Shown: positions 1-8,733 of the stretch, piece by piece
How positions within the stretch are numbered: position 1 is the stretch's first letter
Layout of the letters: each line of letters opens with the position of its first letter
Assembly: GCA_020859965.1 (NCBI GenBank)
Contig: JAJBVF010000453.1
Coordinates: forward strand, 1 to 34,588
Source: Clostridiales bacterium
GTDB taxonomy: Bacteria > Bacillota > Clostridia > Lachnospirales > Lachnospiraceae
Direction of reading: 5' to 3'
DNA length: 34,588 nucleotides
Made by a program: the position numbers and the translations under genes
The notes under the pieces: generated by a model
Seen by the model: the letters and a program-made list of their open reading frames with translations, nothing else
What the model was told of the DNA's origin: nothing
The model's database searches: none

Positions 1-48
1 TTTTATCATTTTATGGTTAAAGACTTAAAAAATATTTCTACTGCCGAA

Positions 49-93
49 ATCGAGCGGGAGGCTGTTTTTCGTAATAACTGCCTCCTGCCCGCA
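49..93. repeat. GC-rich inverted repeat (hairpin), possibly terminator of the 189-1274 gene or dispersed palindromic element
   Basis: GAGCGGGAGGC ... GCCTCCTGCCCGC; resembles hairpins at 33137-33220. Confidence 0.5.
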
Positions 94-188
94 TGAGACG
101 GTAGTAAATCGCGAATTTTACATCGATTTTTGTGTTTGATTTTTTGCAGTTGTCATTTTCGCAGAAAACCAGCGTCTGAATAAGATGG

Positions 189-1274
189 TCACTTCGAAAT
201 CGTCACTTTTTTCCTGCTGCTCCAAGCGCTGTAATAATTCTTTCCGTTCACGGTTTTATAGGTCTGTATCCTCACGTAATAGGTCTTTCCTTTTGTCAGC
301 CCCGAAATCGTTTTGCTCTTTTTGGATGCTCCGGATACTTTTTTGATCCTACCGCCTGACATATCTTTTTTCGTAGAATACTGAATGATGTATCCGGACA
401 CACCAGAGGATTTCGTCCATTTCACCGTCATTTTTTTCGCGGAAGAACTAGTCACCTTTGTAAGGGATGTCCCTGACAGGCGAACAATATAAGAGCGCGT
501 GTAATCACTGACTTCTCCGGATCCGTGCGCCTGCACCCAGTATGTATATTTTTTCCCATTCTCTGCGGTGGTGCTTACATAACTGGTCGTAGACGCCTTA
601 TTGATCCTCTTGATACATTCTCCGTCGCCTATTTTCCGAAAGCCAGTGCTGCGAAAGATATAATATCCGTCCGCGTCCGCCACTTTATCCCAGGTGATTT
701 TAATCCCCTCATCCGTATTCGTCAATTTACACGACACATCCGCAGATGAGATTGCGACACTGTCCGGAATGACCACAAAGAACAGGTTGCTGCTGATATC
801 CGGGTCTTCTTTATCATAAAGATTCAGCGCACGGATATAGTCATAAATCCCATTGCTGTCCGGCGTCTGAGTCTCGGCGGTCACGGTAAAAGCGCTCTTG
901 AGGTCGCCGGCTCCGCCTCCTTCCATATAGTAAGCGTCGGATTCAGCCGTATCATCAATATCTCTGCCCGGCATATAAATGGTTTCCTGCCAATAGCAGC
1001 CGGGGAAAGAAATTTTCGTATCCTGTGTAAGAAGATAAATGGTAGTCGTTCTCAGCTCAGTCAGAGCAGACGCACTGGCTCCTCCGCCGCTTACAGTTTC
1101 CACTACTTCTCCTGTATAGACTTCACACTTAGCCGTAATAGTAGCCGCCGGAGCTTTTGAAAACTTGACTGTCACTCCGCCGTCCAGTGTCACCTTGGTC
1201 GCCGCCCCCGCGTGAAGAGAAAACAGGAACAGGCATAGCAACATTCCCACAACCATAGTTTTCATTTTTTTCAT
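189..1274 (-). CDS. Secreted protein with signal peptide and C-terminal fibronectin type III-like repeats
   Basis: ORF track; N-terminal signal peptide; two Fn3-like modules (VSCKLTNTDEGIKITWDKVADADGYYIFR..., KMTVKWTKSSGVSGYIIQYSTKKDM...KTYYVRIQTYK); close paralog at 2641-3714. Confidence 0.85.
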   Translation of the reverse strand: MKKMKTMVVGMLLCLFLFSLHAGAATKVTLDGGVTVKFSKAPAATITAKCEVYTGEVVETVSGGGASASALTELRTTTIYLLTQDTKISFPGCYWQETIYMPGRDIDDTAESDAYYMEGGGAGDLKSAFTVTAETQTPDSNGIYDYIRALNLYDKEDPDISSNLFFVVIPDSVAISSADVSCKLTNTDEGIKITWDKVADADGYYIFRSTGFRKIGDGECIKRINKASTTSYVSTTAENGKKYTYWVQAHGSGEVSDYTRSYIVRLSGTSLTKVTSSSAKKMTVKWTKSSGVSGYIIQYSTKKDMSGGRIKKVSGASKKSKTISGLTKGKTYYVRIQTYKTVNGKNYYSAWSSRKKVTISK

Positions 1275-1589
1275 AGTTCATCCTCCTTTTTCACGTAAAA
1301 CAGCAGAATCCCAGCCATTCGAAACATGCTGTATTTGCCTGCTGTTTCTATGATTTATATTATTTTAATCCTATCACAAAAGCTTTTCTGGTGCAACCTC
1401 CAAATCCGATTACTGCAGGAATACCACAGGCAGAATGAATATTTCCTTTCAAAACGGATAGAATGGAAAATGAAAGCAACAAATCTTTCGCACTATAAAA
1501 AACAGTTCAGCAGCAGCTTATGCTGCGCGCCGTATATCATATATGTTTCACCGGTGCCGCCAAAAGCCGTGCTGCGGGAAGGAACCAAA

Positions 1590-2417
1590 ATGTCTGTGAT
1601 TGCTTCCATTTTGCACAAACCCGATTGCCGCATCCTGACGACTGCAGCTCCAAGGGCAAATTCTTTTCCCCGGAAACCGGAGGTGCTACTTCCTCAGCCT
1701 CGCCCCGCACGCAGTGCATTGGAATGGGCGAGGCGGCGCTGGATATCCGGTGGATATCCGTTTAGCGCGGACCGAAGTGGAACAGAGACTGCCTCCGAAC
1801 CTCGCGAGATGGCACTTCCTCTTTGTCCGGCGTTGCTTGCCCGGCTTCTGCGCGACGTATGGATCAGGGAAAGATCTTCCTTTGAAAATTCAACCTTTGC
1901 GGATTCAACCGCTCTTTCCGATGTCCGCGTTCCAAAGCCGGTCATTCTCTGCATCGGAACGGATCGAATCATCGGCGACAGCCTCGGTCCGCTCACAGGC
2001 AGCCTGTTGGAAAGACATGCAGGAAATGAGCCTGCACTTTCTGTCTATGGCACCCTGGACGCCACTGTACATGCCTGTAATCTGGCAGAAACTCTTATTC
2101 AGATCAAAAAAAAGCATCCCGGCAGCGTGGTGATCGCTGTGGATGCTTCTCTTGACAATGAAAATAAAGTCGGGTCCGTTCTTGTCCATCCCGGCAGTTT
2201 AAAACCGGGCATGGGTGTGAAGAAAGATCTGCCGGCTGTCGGTGATATCTCGATCACCGGAATCGCCGGTCTCCAGAACAGCCAGCCTTACCTCACTCTG
2301 CAGACTGCCCGCCTGTCTCTGATCATGACGATGGCCGAGCAGATCAGTACATGTATTCTGGAAGCATGCCGGTCACATCCTGTGTATGGCCGGAATCTTT
2401 CAGTTATATCAAAATAA
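1590..2417 (+). CDS. yyaC: YyaC-like spore protease family protein, with atypical N-terminal extension if the ATG at 1590 is used
   Basis: Motifs ILCIGTDRIIGDSLGPLTG, YGTLDATVHACNL, VIAVDASL, VHPGSLKPGMGVKKDLPAVGDISITGI; SD-like GGAAGGA 8 nt before the ATG at 1590; longer ORF opens at 1326. Confidence 0.75.
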   Translation: MSVIASILHKPDCRILTTAAPRANSFPRKPEVLLPQPRPARSALEWARRRWISGGYPFSADRSGTETASEPREMALPLCPALLARLLRDVWIRERSSFENSTFADSTALSDVRVPKPVILCIGTDRIIGDSLGPLTGSLLERHAGNEPALSVYGTLDATVHACNLAETLIQIKKKHPGSVVIAVDASLDNENKVGSVLVHPGSLKPGMGVKKDLPAVGDISITGIAGLQNSQPYLTLQTARLSLIMTMAEQISTCILEACRSHPVYGRNLSVISK

Positions 2418-2534
2418 ATCACGGCTTACAAACACTGCATGCAGTATATCATATATCCATCAGCGATTGTAATTAGCGTAAACGACATCCGTGCCTTCTT
2501 ATTCATTTATTTTCACTTCCAGGAGCAGATCCGA

Positions 2535-2566
2535 CCAAAAAAGAACAGCCGGTTAAGGCTGTTCTT
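2535..2566 (-). terminator. Rho-independent terminator of the 2641-3714 gene
   Basis: Minus strand AAGAACAGCC-TTAACC-GGCTGTTCTT followed by U-tract. Confidence 0.8.
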
Positions 2567-2640
2567 CTACACATTGACTCATCATTTTTCTGTTTATTTG
2601 CTTTACCCATTGCCCAAAGTCAACAGACTTTCTGCTTCTA

Positions 2641-3714
2641 TTACTTTGAAATCTTCACTTTTTTCTTACTGCTCCATGCGCTGTAATAATTCTTTCCGCT
2701 CACAGTTTTATAGGTCCGTATCCTCACGTAATAGGTCTTTCCCTTTGTCAGCTCCGAAATTGTTTTACTCTTTTTGGACGCTCCGGCTACTTTTTTGGTC
2801 TTACTGTTTGACATATCTTTATTCGTAGAATACTGAATCTGGTATCCGGAGACACCGGACGATTTCGTCCATTTTACCGTCATCTTTTTCGCGGAAGAAC
2901 TTGTCACTTTTGAAATGGATGTCCCGGCAAGGCGAACAATATAAGAGCGCGTGTAATCACTGACTTCTCCGGATCCGTGCGCCTGCACCCAGTATGTATA
3001 TTTTTTTCCATTCTCTGCGGTAGTGCTTACATAGCTGGTCGTAGATGCTTTATTGATCCTCTTGATGCATTCGCCATCACCTATTTTCCGAAAACCGGTG
3101 CCGCGGAAGATATAATATCCGTCCGCGTCCGCCACTTTATCCCAAGTGACTTTAATCCCCTCAGCCGTATTCGTCAACGTACATGACACATCCGCGGATG
3201 AGATCGCGACACTGTCCGGCACGACCACAAAGAAAAGATTACTGCTGATATCCGAGTCTTCTTTGTCACAAATATTAAGCGCATCGATATAATCATAAAT
3301 TCCGTCGTTACCCGGCGTCTGGGGCTCAACAGTCACGGTATAGGCACTTTTGATGTCACCGCTTCCTTCTGATTCTATATAATATGCGTCAGATTCTGCC
3401 GAATCATCCATATATTTTCCAGACAAATAACCGGTTACATTCCAATAACAGCCGGGAAAAGAAATCTTTGTACCCTGTGTAAGAAGGTAAATAGTGGTCG
3501 TTTTCATCTCGGTCAAAGCCGCTGCACCACATGTATGTTCCTCTATCTCTCCTGTATAAACTTCACACTTAGCCGTAATAGTAGCCGCCGGGGCTTTGGA
3601 AAACTTGACTGTCACTCCGCCGTCCAGTGTCACCTTGGCCGCCGCCCCTGCGTGAAGAGAAAACAGGAACAGGCATAGCAGCATTCCCACAACCGTAACT
3701 TTCATTTTTTTCAT
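2641..3714 (-). CDS. Secreted Fn3-like protein, paralog of 189-1274
   Basis: Long near-identical stretches with the 189-1274 product including signal peptide and Fn3 region. Confidence 0.85.
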   Translation of the reverse strand: MKKMKVTVVGMLLCLFLFSLHAGAAAKVTLDGGVTVKFSKAPAATITAKCEVYTGEIEEHTCGAAALTEMKTTTIYLLTQGTKISFPGCYWNVTGYLSGKYMDDSAESDAYYIESEGSGDIKSAYTVTVEPQTPGNDGIYDYIDALNICDKEDSDISSNLFFVVVPDSVAISSADVSCTLTNTAEGIKVTWDKVADADGYYIFRGTGFRKIGDGECIKRINKASTTSYVSTTAENGKKYTYWVQAHGSGEVSDYTRSYIVRLAGTSISKVTSSSAKKMTVKWTKSSGVSGYQIQYSTNKDMSNSKTKKVAGASKKSKTISELTKGKTYYVRIRTYKTVSGKNYYSAWSSKKKVKISK

Positions 3715-3778
3715 AACTCATCCTCCTTTTTCTTTCTTTTGTAGTTATCGTAAAAGGCATCCATGCCTTCTTATATTC

Positions 3779-4375
3779 TCAAAGTTCCACGCGTCCTTCC
3801 AGCGCACGCAGCAGGGTCATTTCGTCGATATATTCCAGATCACCGCCCACCGGCACGCCGCTGGCGATACGGGTCACTTTGATCCCGGTCGGTTTAATCA
3901 GCTTGCTGATGTACATCGCGGTCGTCTCTCCTTCCAGGCTGGAATTCGTCGCAATGATGACCTCATCCACGTCTCCCTGGAGGCGCTGAATCAATTCCTT
4001 CAGGCGGATATCGCCCGGCCCGACGCCCAGCATCGGCGAGATTGCCCCGTGCAGTACATGATAAACGCCCTCGTATTTTCCGGTCTTTTCATATGCCGCA
4101 AGATCCCGGGTCGTCTCTACTACCATGATCGTCTTCTTATCCCGCGCCGGGTTTGCACAGATCGGGCAGATTTCCTGATCTGTCAAAGTACAGCATTCTT
4201 TGCAGTAACGGACATTTTCCCGCGCATCCGTGATTGCGCCCGTAAGCTGCTCCACACGTTCTTTCGGCATGTGTATGATATGAAAGGCCAGGCGCTGCGC
4301 AGATTTATTTCCTATCCCAGGCAGCGCCGACAGCTCTTCGATCAGCTTTGACATTCGCTTTCCATAATAATCCAT
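3779..4375 (-). CDS. recR: Recombination mediator protein RecR
   Basis: [24 protein letters not shown]4 zinc finger [22 protein letters not shown], Toprim-like [31 protein letters not shown]; 1-nt TGATG overlap with upstream ybaB. Confidence 0.97.
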   Translation of the reverse strand: MDYYGKRMSKLIEELSALPGIGNKSAQRLAFHIIHMPKERVEQLTGAITDARENVRYCKECCTLTDQEICPICANPARDKKTIMVVETTRDLAAYEKTGKYEGVYHVLHGAISPMLGVGPGDIRLKELIQRLQGDVDEVIIATNSSLEGETTAMYISKLIKPTGIKVTRIASGVPVGGDLEYIDEMTLLRALEGRVEL

Positions 4376-4725
4376 CAGAATCCGAATCCTCCAAGACCGT
4401 TCATGCCGCCGGTCAGCTTCGACATACTGGCCGCAGCTGCCTCTTCTACCTGACGAAGCGCCTCATTTGTCGCTGCCACGATCAGATCTTCCAGCATCTC
4501 AATGTCGTCCGGATCTACGACTTCCTCAGAAAGCTTCACCTTTGTCACTTCTCTCTTGCCGGAAATTGTCACTTCCACAGCGCCGCCGCCTGCGGCTGCC
4601 GTAAATTCTTTCTCCTCCAGTGCTTTCTGGTTCTCCTCCATCTGCTTCTGCATCTTCTGTGCCTGCTTCATCAGATTGTTCATATTGCCGGGCATCCCGC
4701 CCTGAAAACCGCCACGCTTTGCCAT
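4375..4725 (-). CDS. ybaB: YbaB/EbfC family nucleoid-associated protein
   Basis: [20 protein letters not shown]...[45 protein letters not shown]; next to recR. Confidence 0.95.
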   Translation of the reverse strand: MAKRGGFQGGMPGNMNNLMKQAQKMQKQMEENQKALEEKEFTAAAGGGAVEVTISGKREVTKVKLSEEVVDPDDIEMLEDLIVAATNEALRQVEEAAAASMSKLTGGMNGLGGFGF

Positions 4726-4829
4726 AATTCGTCTCTCCTTATTTTTTCGTTTTCCCAGATCTCATTGAAGTATCTGTTTTTGCGTTGTTCCCATTCTACT
4801 ATAAAATGATCCAATTTACCACCCTGATT

Positions 4830-5002
4830 TTACTGTAAAAGCGTTGTCAATGGACTGGCTCGTGACACGCTTGCGTGTCTTAGAGACAGTACATTAGACA
4901 ACCCAACCGGTATGAACAAGTAGGGCGGCAGCCCGGATTGTGAATACCGGTGGTGATTGCAAGAGTTCGAAGCACGAAGCAATCAGCTTTTACAAGCAGT
5001 AA
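4830..5002 (+). ncRNA. Candidate multi-branched structured RNA (strand tentative)
   Basis: Nested perfect stems: GTAAAAGC/GCTTTTAC (4835-4842/4986-4993), GTTGTC/GACAAC (4843-4848/4897-4902), GACACG-CUUG-CGTGTC (4864-4879), ACCGGTAT/ATACCGGT (4906-4913/4944-4951), GGGC/GCCC (4923-4934), TGATTGC/GCAATCA (4954-4960/4979-4985); no convincing ORF. Confidence 0.65.
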
Positions 5003-5050
5003 TGCCAGCATATCCGGGAATTAGCTTTTGAAGACCAGTCTATAAATCGC

Positions 5051-5078
5051 TTGAAATCATTCTCAATATGTATATAAT
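5051..5078 (+). promoter_or_regulatory. Sigma-A-type promoter for the malic enzyme gene
   Basis: TTGAAA (5051-5056)-N16-TATAAT (5073-5078); predicted TSS about 5085. Confidence 0.65.
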
Positions 5079-5084
5079 GATACG

Positions 5085-5285
5085 GGGGAGTGAAAGTCAG
5101 GAAGGAAACGGTCCTTGCCCTGATCTGTTCAACGCACGCTGGAAGAAAAACACCCCGCCGCCAGATCATGAGAAAATAATGGAACGCTTTCACTCCGGAA
5201 AAAATGCCAGGATATACAAAACAGAGAGATTCTGGTGCAAAACCGAAGTCAAATATCCCAGAACAGTAGGAGGTACAGTCCAATC
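5085..5285 (+). promoter_or_regulatory. Structured 5' leader (riboswitch-like candidate) of the malic enzyme gene
   Basis: Closing stem GGAGTGAAAG/CTTTCACTCC (5087-5096/5187-5196); inner hairpin TCAGG-AAGGA...TCCTT-gc-CCTGA (5097-5123); ATCTG/CAGAT (5123-5127/5162-5166); downstream competing pairings near the SD (5268-5273). Confidence 0.55.
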
Positions 5286-6458
5286 ATGGATTACGCAAAA
5301 GAATCACTGAAGATGCACTATGACCTGAAAGGAAAAATCGAGATTACATCCCGCGCGGCGGTAGACTCAAAGGATGCCCTGAGCCTTGCCTATACCCCCG
5401 GTGTGGCAGAGCCCTGCCTGGAAATACAGCGCGATCCGATGAAAAGCTATGAGCTGACCCGGCGCTGGAATACGGTAGCGGTCGTTACCGATGGTACGGC
5501 TGTCCTCGGTCTTGGCGACATCGGACCGGAAGCAGGCATGCCGGTCATGGAAGGAAAATGCGTCCTGTTTAAGGCCTTTGGAGACGTAGATGCGATTCCG
5601 CTGTGCATCCGCAGCAAAGACGTGGACGATATTGTAAATACCGTTGCACTGCTAGCGGGCAGCTTTGGCGGTATCAATCTGGAAGATATTTCCGCACCGC
5701 GCTGCTTTGAAATAGAGAAAAAGCTGAAAGAGCGCTGCGATATTCCCATTTTCCATGACGACCAGCACGGAACGGCGGTCATCACGCTGGCCGGTATCAT
5801 CAATGCTCTGAAAGTCGTCGGAAAGAAACTCGATGAGATAAAAATTGTCACTTCCGGAGCCGGAGCCGCAGGAATTGCGATCATACGGCTTCTGATGTCC
5901 ATGGGATTGAAAAATGTAATTATGACCGATCGCCAGGGAGCGATCTATGAAGGCAGAGACGGCCTGAATCCGATCAAGATGGAAATGGCAAAGATCACGA
6001 ACTTCAACCATGAAAAAGGACGCCTTGCAGATGTGATCAAAGGAGCCGATGTCTTTATCGGCGTTTCCGCTCCCGGCACACTGACTGCAGATATGGTTCG
6101 CACGATGGCAAAAGATCCGATCATCTTTGCCTGCGCAAACCCCACGCCTGAAATCTTCCCCGACGAAGCGAAAGCAGCAGGAGCGGCCGTAGTCTCGACC
6201 GGACGTTCCGACTATCCGAATCAGGTCAACAATGTGCTCTGCTTCCCGGGACTGTTCCGCGGAGCGCTCGATGTGCGGGCTTCTGATATCAATGACGAGA
6301 TGAAAGTAGCGGCTGCATACGCACTTGCAGGTCTGGTGAGCGACGACGAATTGAATGCCGAGTACATTCTTCCGCCGGCATTTGATCCGCGAGTGAAGGA
6401 AGCCGTATCAAAGGCAGTCGCAGAAGCGGCAAGAAAGAGCGGAGTCGCAAGGATATAA
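5286..6458 (+). CDS. NAD(P)-dependent malic enzyme
   Basis: YTPGVAEPC, VVTDGTAVLGLGDIGPEAGMPVMEGK, FHDDQHGTAVI, GAGAAGIAI, ACANPTPEI, SDYPNQVNNVLCFPGLFRGALD; ATG at 5286 with AGGAGG at 5268-5273 (ORF track start 5235 is too early). Confidence 0.96.
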   Translation: MDYAKESLKMHYDLKGKIEITSRAAVDSKDALSLAYTPGVAEPCLEIQRDPMKSYELTRRWNTVAVVTDGTAVLGLGDIGPEAGMPVMEGKCVLFKAFGDVDAIPLCIRSKDVDDIVNTVALLAGSFGGINLEDISAPRCFEIEKKLKERCDIPIFHDDQHGTAVITLAGIINALKVVGKKLDEIKIVTSGAGAAGIAIIRLLMSMGLKNVIMTDRQGAIYEGRDGLNPIKMEMAKITNFNHEKGRLADVIKGADVFIGVSAPGTLTADMVRTMAKDPIIFACANPTPEIFPDEAKAAGAAVVSTGRSDYPNQVNNVLCFPGLFRGALDVRASDINDEMKVAAAYALAGLVSDDELNAEYILPPAFDPRVKEAVSKAVAEAARKSGVARI

Positions 6459-6500
6459 GGCTAAGTGGTATCGTGCCATTTTGTCGTTCAAAGTATAGCA

Positions 6501-6534
6501 AAGACCGTCGCAGCAAGCTGCCGGCGGTCTTTTT
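6501..6534 (+). terminator. Rho-independent terminator of the malic enzyme gene
   Basis: AAGACCG-tcgCAGCaaGCTGccg-CGGTCTTTTT. Confidence 0.8.
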
Positions 6535-6660
6535 ACACGCAGGAAAACCAGCAGCTCATCTTCCGGCATCCTGTAGCTTCTTTTATATTTAGTGGTGCCT
6601 GCAAAGCAGGCATGAGAGTTTATTTTTCGGAATGCAGTACACATCATGCGAGACGAATTT

Positions 6661-8709
6661 TCATCCCATATCCACTGCATACAGCGCCGCTCCGATCGCG
6701 CCGCACAGCTGTGCCTTGTCACTAATGATCAGCTTTGTCCCCAGCCGCTCTTCGAGCGTCTTCACAAGCCCCTGGTTCTGCGCCACACCACCGGTCATCA
6801 TGTATGCTTCCGCACCGCCGACGCGCTTTACGAGAGAGGCAGTCTTCGCTGCCACCGCTTTATTCAGGCCATGGACGATATCATCCGGCTTTTTGTTCTG
6901 CGCAATCAGAGATACCACTTCTGACTCCGCAAAAACCGTACACATGCTGGAGATCGTAATATCCTCATCGTAGGAAAGACCGGCTTTTCCGATCTCATCC
7001 AGACTCATCTCCATAGTCCTCGCCATCATTTCCAGGAACCGGCCTGTGCCGGCCGCGCATTTGTCGTTCATGACAAAATTTTTTACCGAGCCGTCCTCGT
7101 CCAGGCGGATCACTTTGCTGTCCTGTCCGCCAATATCTACGACCGTCCGCACCCGCGGATCCAGAAAATGTGCGCCCCGGGCATGACAGGTAATCTCGGT
7201 AATACTCTTATCCCCGTCCTGAATCGCCGTACGTCCGTATCCGGTAGTGACAACCGCATTGATGTCCTCCCTTTTAAGCTCCGCTTTCTGAAGCGCCTGC
7301 TCCAGCGCACGCTCCGCGCCGATGGCTGCTCCGGCTCCGGTCGGCAGGATGATGCTCGCCACAATCTCTTTTTCTTGATTCAGGATAACGACATCCGTAC
7401 TCGTCGAGCCGCTGTCAATTCCGGCAAAATATCCTTTTCCCATCTGATTTCTCCTTCTTCCGTATCGGCCGGCAGAGCCATTCTGCAAACGGGCGCCGCC
7501 CCAGGCCTGCCCTGCCATCCCTGCCTGTGCACTGTCTCTGTTCCCGGATTGCCCCGCGGCAAAATTCCGTGCGTCATCGTTTCCCTGTGCCTGTTCCAAC
7601 ACAGTAAAACCATTTGCCGTCTGAGATTGTCCCAACGAACCAGAACCGTCTGACATCTGCATTTGTCCGCCTGCGGCACTGCCATCCGTTTCCGCACGAC
7701 TGCGTGCTTCCCAGATTGCTTCTGCGATTTCCGGATTCAACTCCAGACTTTCCGAAAAGGCTTCCAGCCGTGTCAGCAGCTGTCCGCTGCTCTGCACGGT
7801 ATAATCCGATTCGATTTTCAGGATCGGCACATCGGTATGCGACTTAATCTCCGCATATTCGAAGCTGTAAAAATCACAGAATTTCACAGTATGGTAAATA
7901 ATACCTTTCAGCGACGGATCCTGATACAGCTGCTTTCGCCCGGTGTTGTCCATCATACGCATACATGGGATCTGTCCAAGCAGTTCTCCCGCATACCAGT
8001 CCATCAGGGCGTCGAAATCGATAGCCTCATCTGTCCCATCCTCCGGCCAGGTCCACGCGACCGACCGGTTGTTCACACAGGACTCATTTACCACCGGGAG
8101 CGGCATGCAGCGTTTTGTCATCTCAAAAAGCTCGTCTCCCATACGCGCGCCAAGAACCGCCAGATGCGGCTGCGTCATGCGCTCTTTCGGTGCAAATGCG
8201 TTCCGGAATGCTTTGACGTCAAATTCGCGGCCTTTATACTCACCATATTTTTTTGCCAGCTCCTTCAGCTGCGCGGCTACGCGCTCCCGGCTGCAGGCAT
8301 TTCCCAGATGAAGCATGTCTACCATATACAAGAAATCCAGATGGGAGCCATCTGGAAGCTCCATTTCTTTCAGCAAATCATACACGCTGCGGATCGTATC
8401 GCAGCAGTTGACCAGCACCAGCTCCTTTACTTCTCCGGCAAGCACCGCCTCCAGTACGGATTTCCCAAAGCCGCAGATATTCGGATGCGCGATCTCATCC
8501 GCATAATCAAATCCTTCCGGCATGGTATTCAGAATTTCACATTCCCCGCCGAACGCTTTCAAAAGTTCAATCGGTGTATATTTACATACATAATACGTCT
8601 TATTCAAAGTAACGTCCTCTCCACATTTTTCATTCTGCGGGCATCGCCGCTTTTCATTCCCGTGAAGCATCGTATAAAAACATGCATCGCAGTCATTCCC
8701 GTAAGGCAT
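6661..8709 (-). CDS. Fusion protein: 2-hydroxyacyl-CoA dehydratase/BcrC-like subunit domain + low-complexity linker + ATP-dependent activase (HgdC/BadF-like)
   Basis: N-terminal YYVCKYTPIELLKAFGGE, ESCVNNR; C-terminal ASKHA motifs GIDSGSTSTDVVILN, VVDIGGQDSKVI, NDKCAAGTGRFLE, SSMCTVFAESEVVSL, GGVAQNQG. Confidence 0.88.
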   Translation of the reverse strand: MPYGNDCDACFYTMLHGNEKRRCPQNEKCGEDVTLNKTYYVCKYTPIELLKAFGGECEILNTMPEGFDYADEIAHPNICGFGKSVLEAVLAGEVKELVLVNCCDTIRSVYDLLKEMELPDGSHLDFLYMVDMLHLGNACSRERVAAQLKELAKKYGEYKGREFDVKAFRNAFAPKERMTQPHLAVLGARMGDELFEMTKRCMPLPVVNESCVNNRSVAWTWPEDGTDEAIDFDALMDWYAGELLGQIPCMRMMDNTGRKQLYQDPSLKGIIYHTVKFCDFYSFEYAEIKSHTDVPILKIESDYTVQSSGQLLTRLEAFSESLELNPEIAEAIWEARSRAETDGSAAGGQMQMSDGSGSLGQSQTANGFTVLEQAQGNDDARNFAAGQSGNRDSAQAGMAGQAWGGARLQNGSAGRYGRRRNQMGKGYFAGIDSGSTSTDVVILNQEKEIVASIILPTGAGAAIGAERALEQALQKAELKREDINAVVTTGYGRTAIQDGDKSITEITCHARGAHFLDPRVRTVVDIGGQDSKVIRLDEDGSVKNFVMNDKCAAGTGRFLEMMARTMEMSLDEIGKAGLSYDEDITISSMCTVFAESEVVSLIAQNKKPDDIVHGLNKAVAAKTASLVKRVGGAEAYMMTGGVAQNQGLVKTLEERLGTKLIISDKAQLCGAIGAALYAVDMG

Positions 8710-8733
8710 CTTATACCAGGATGCAGGACAGTC

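Noticed and set aside
4835-4993. Structured region considered as tRNA, 4.5S/SRP RNA or a transposon end
   Set aside because: No cloverleaf or CCA end, no SRP GGAA/GNAR hallmark domain seen, and no transposase or target duplication nearby.
4990-5283. 97-aa minus-strand and 80-aa plus-strand (5068..5310) ORFs in the malic enzyme leader
   Set aside because: No domain, no SD of note, and they overlap the predicted structured leader; better explained as RNA.
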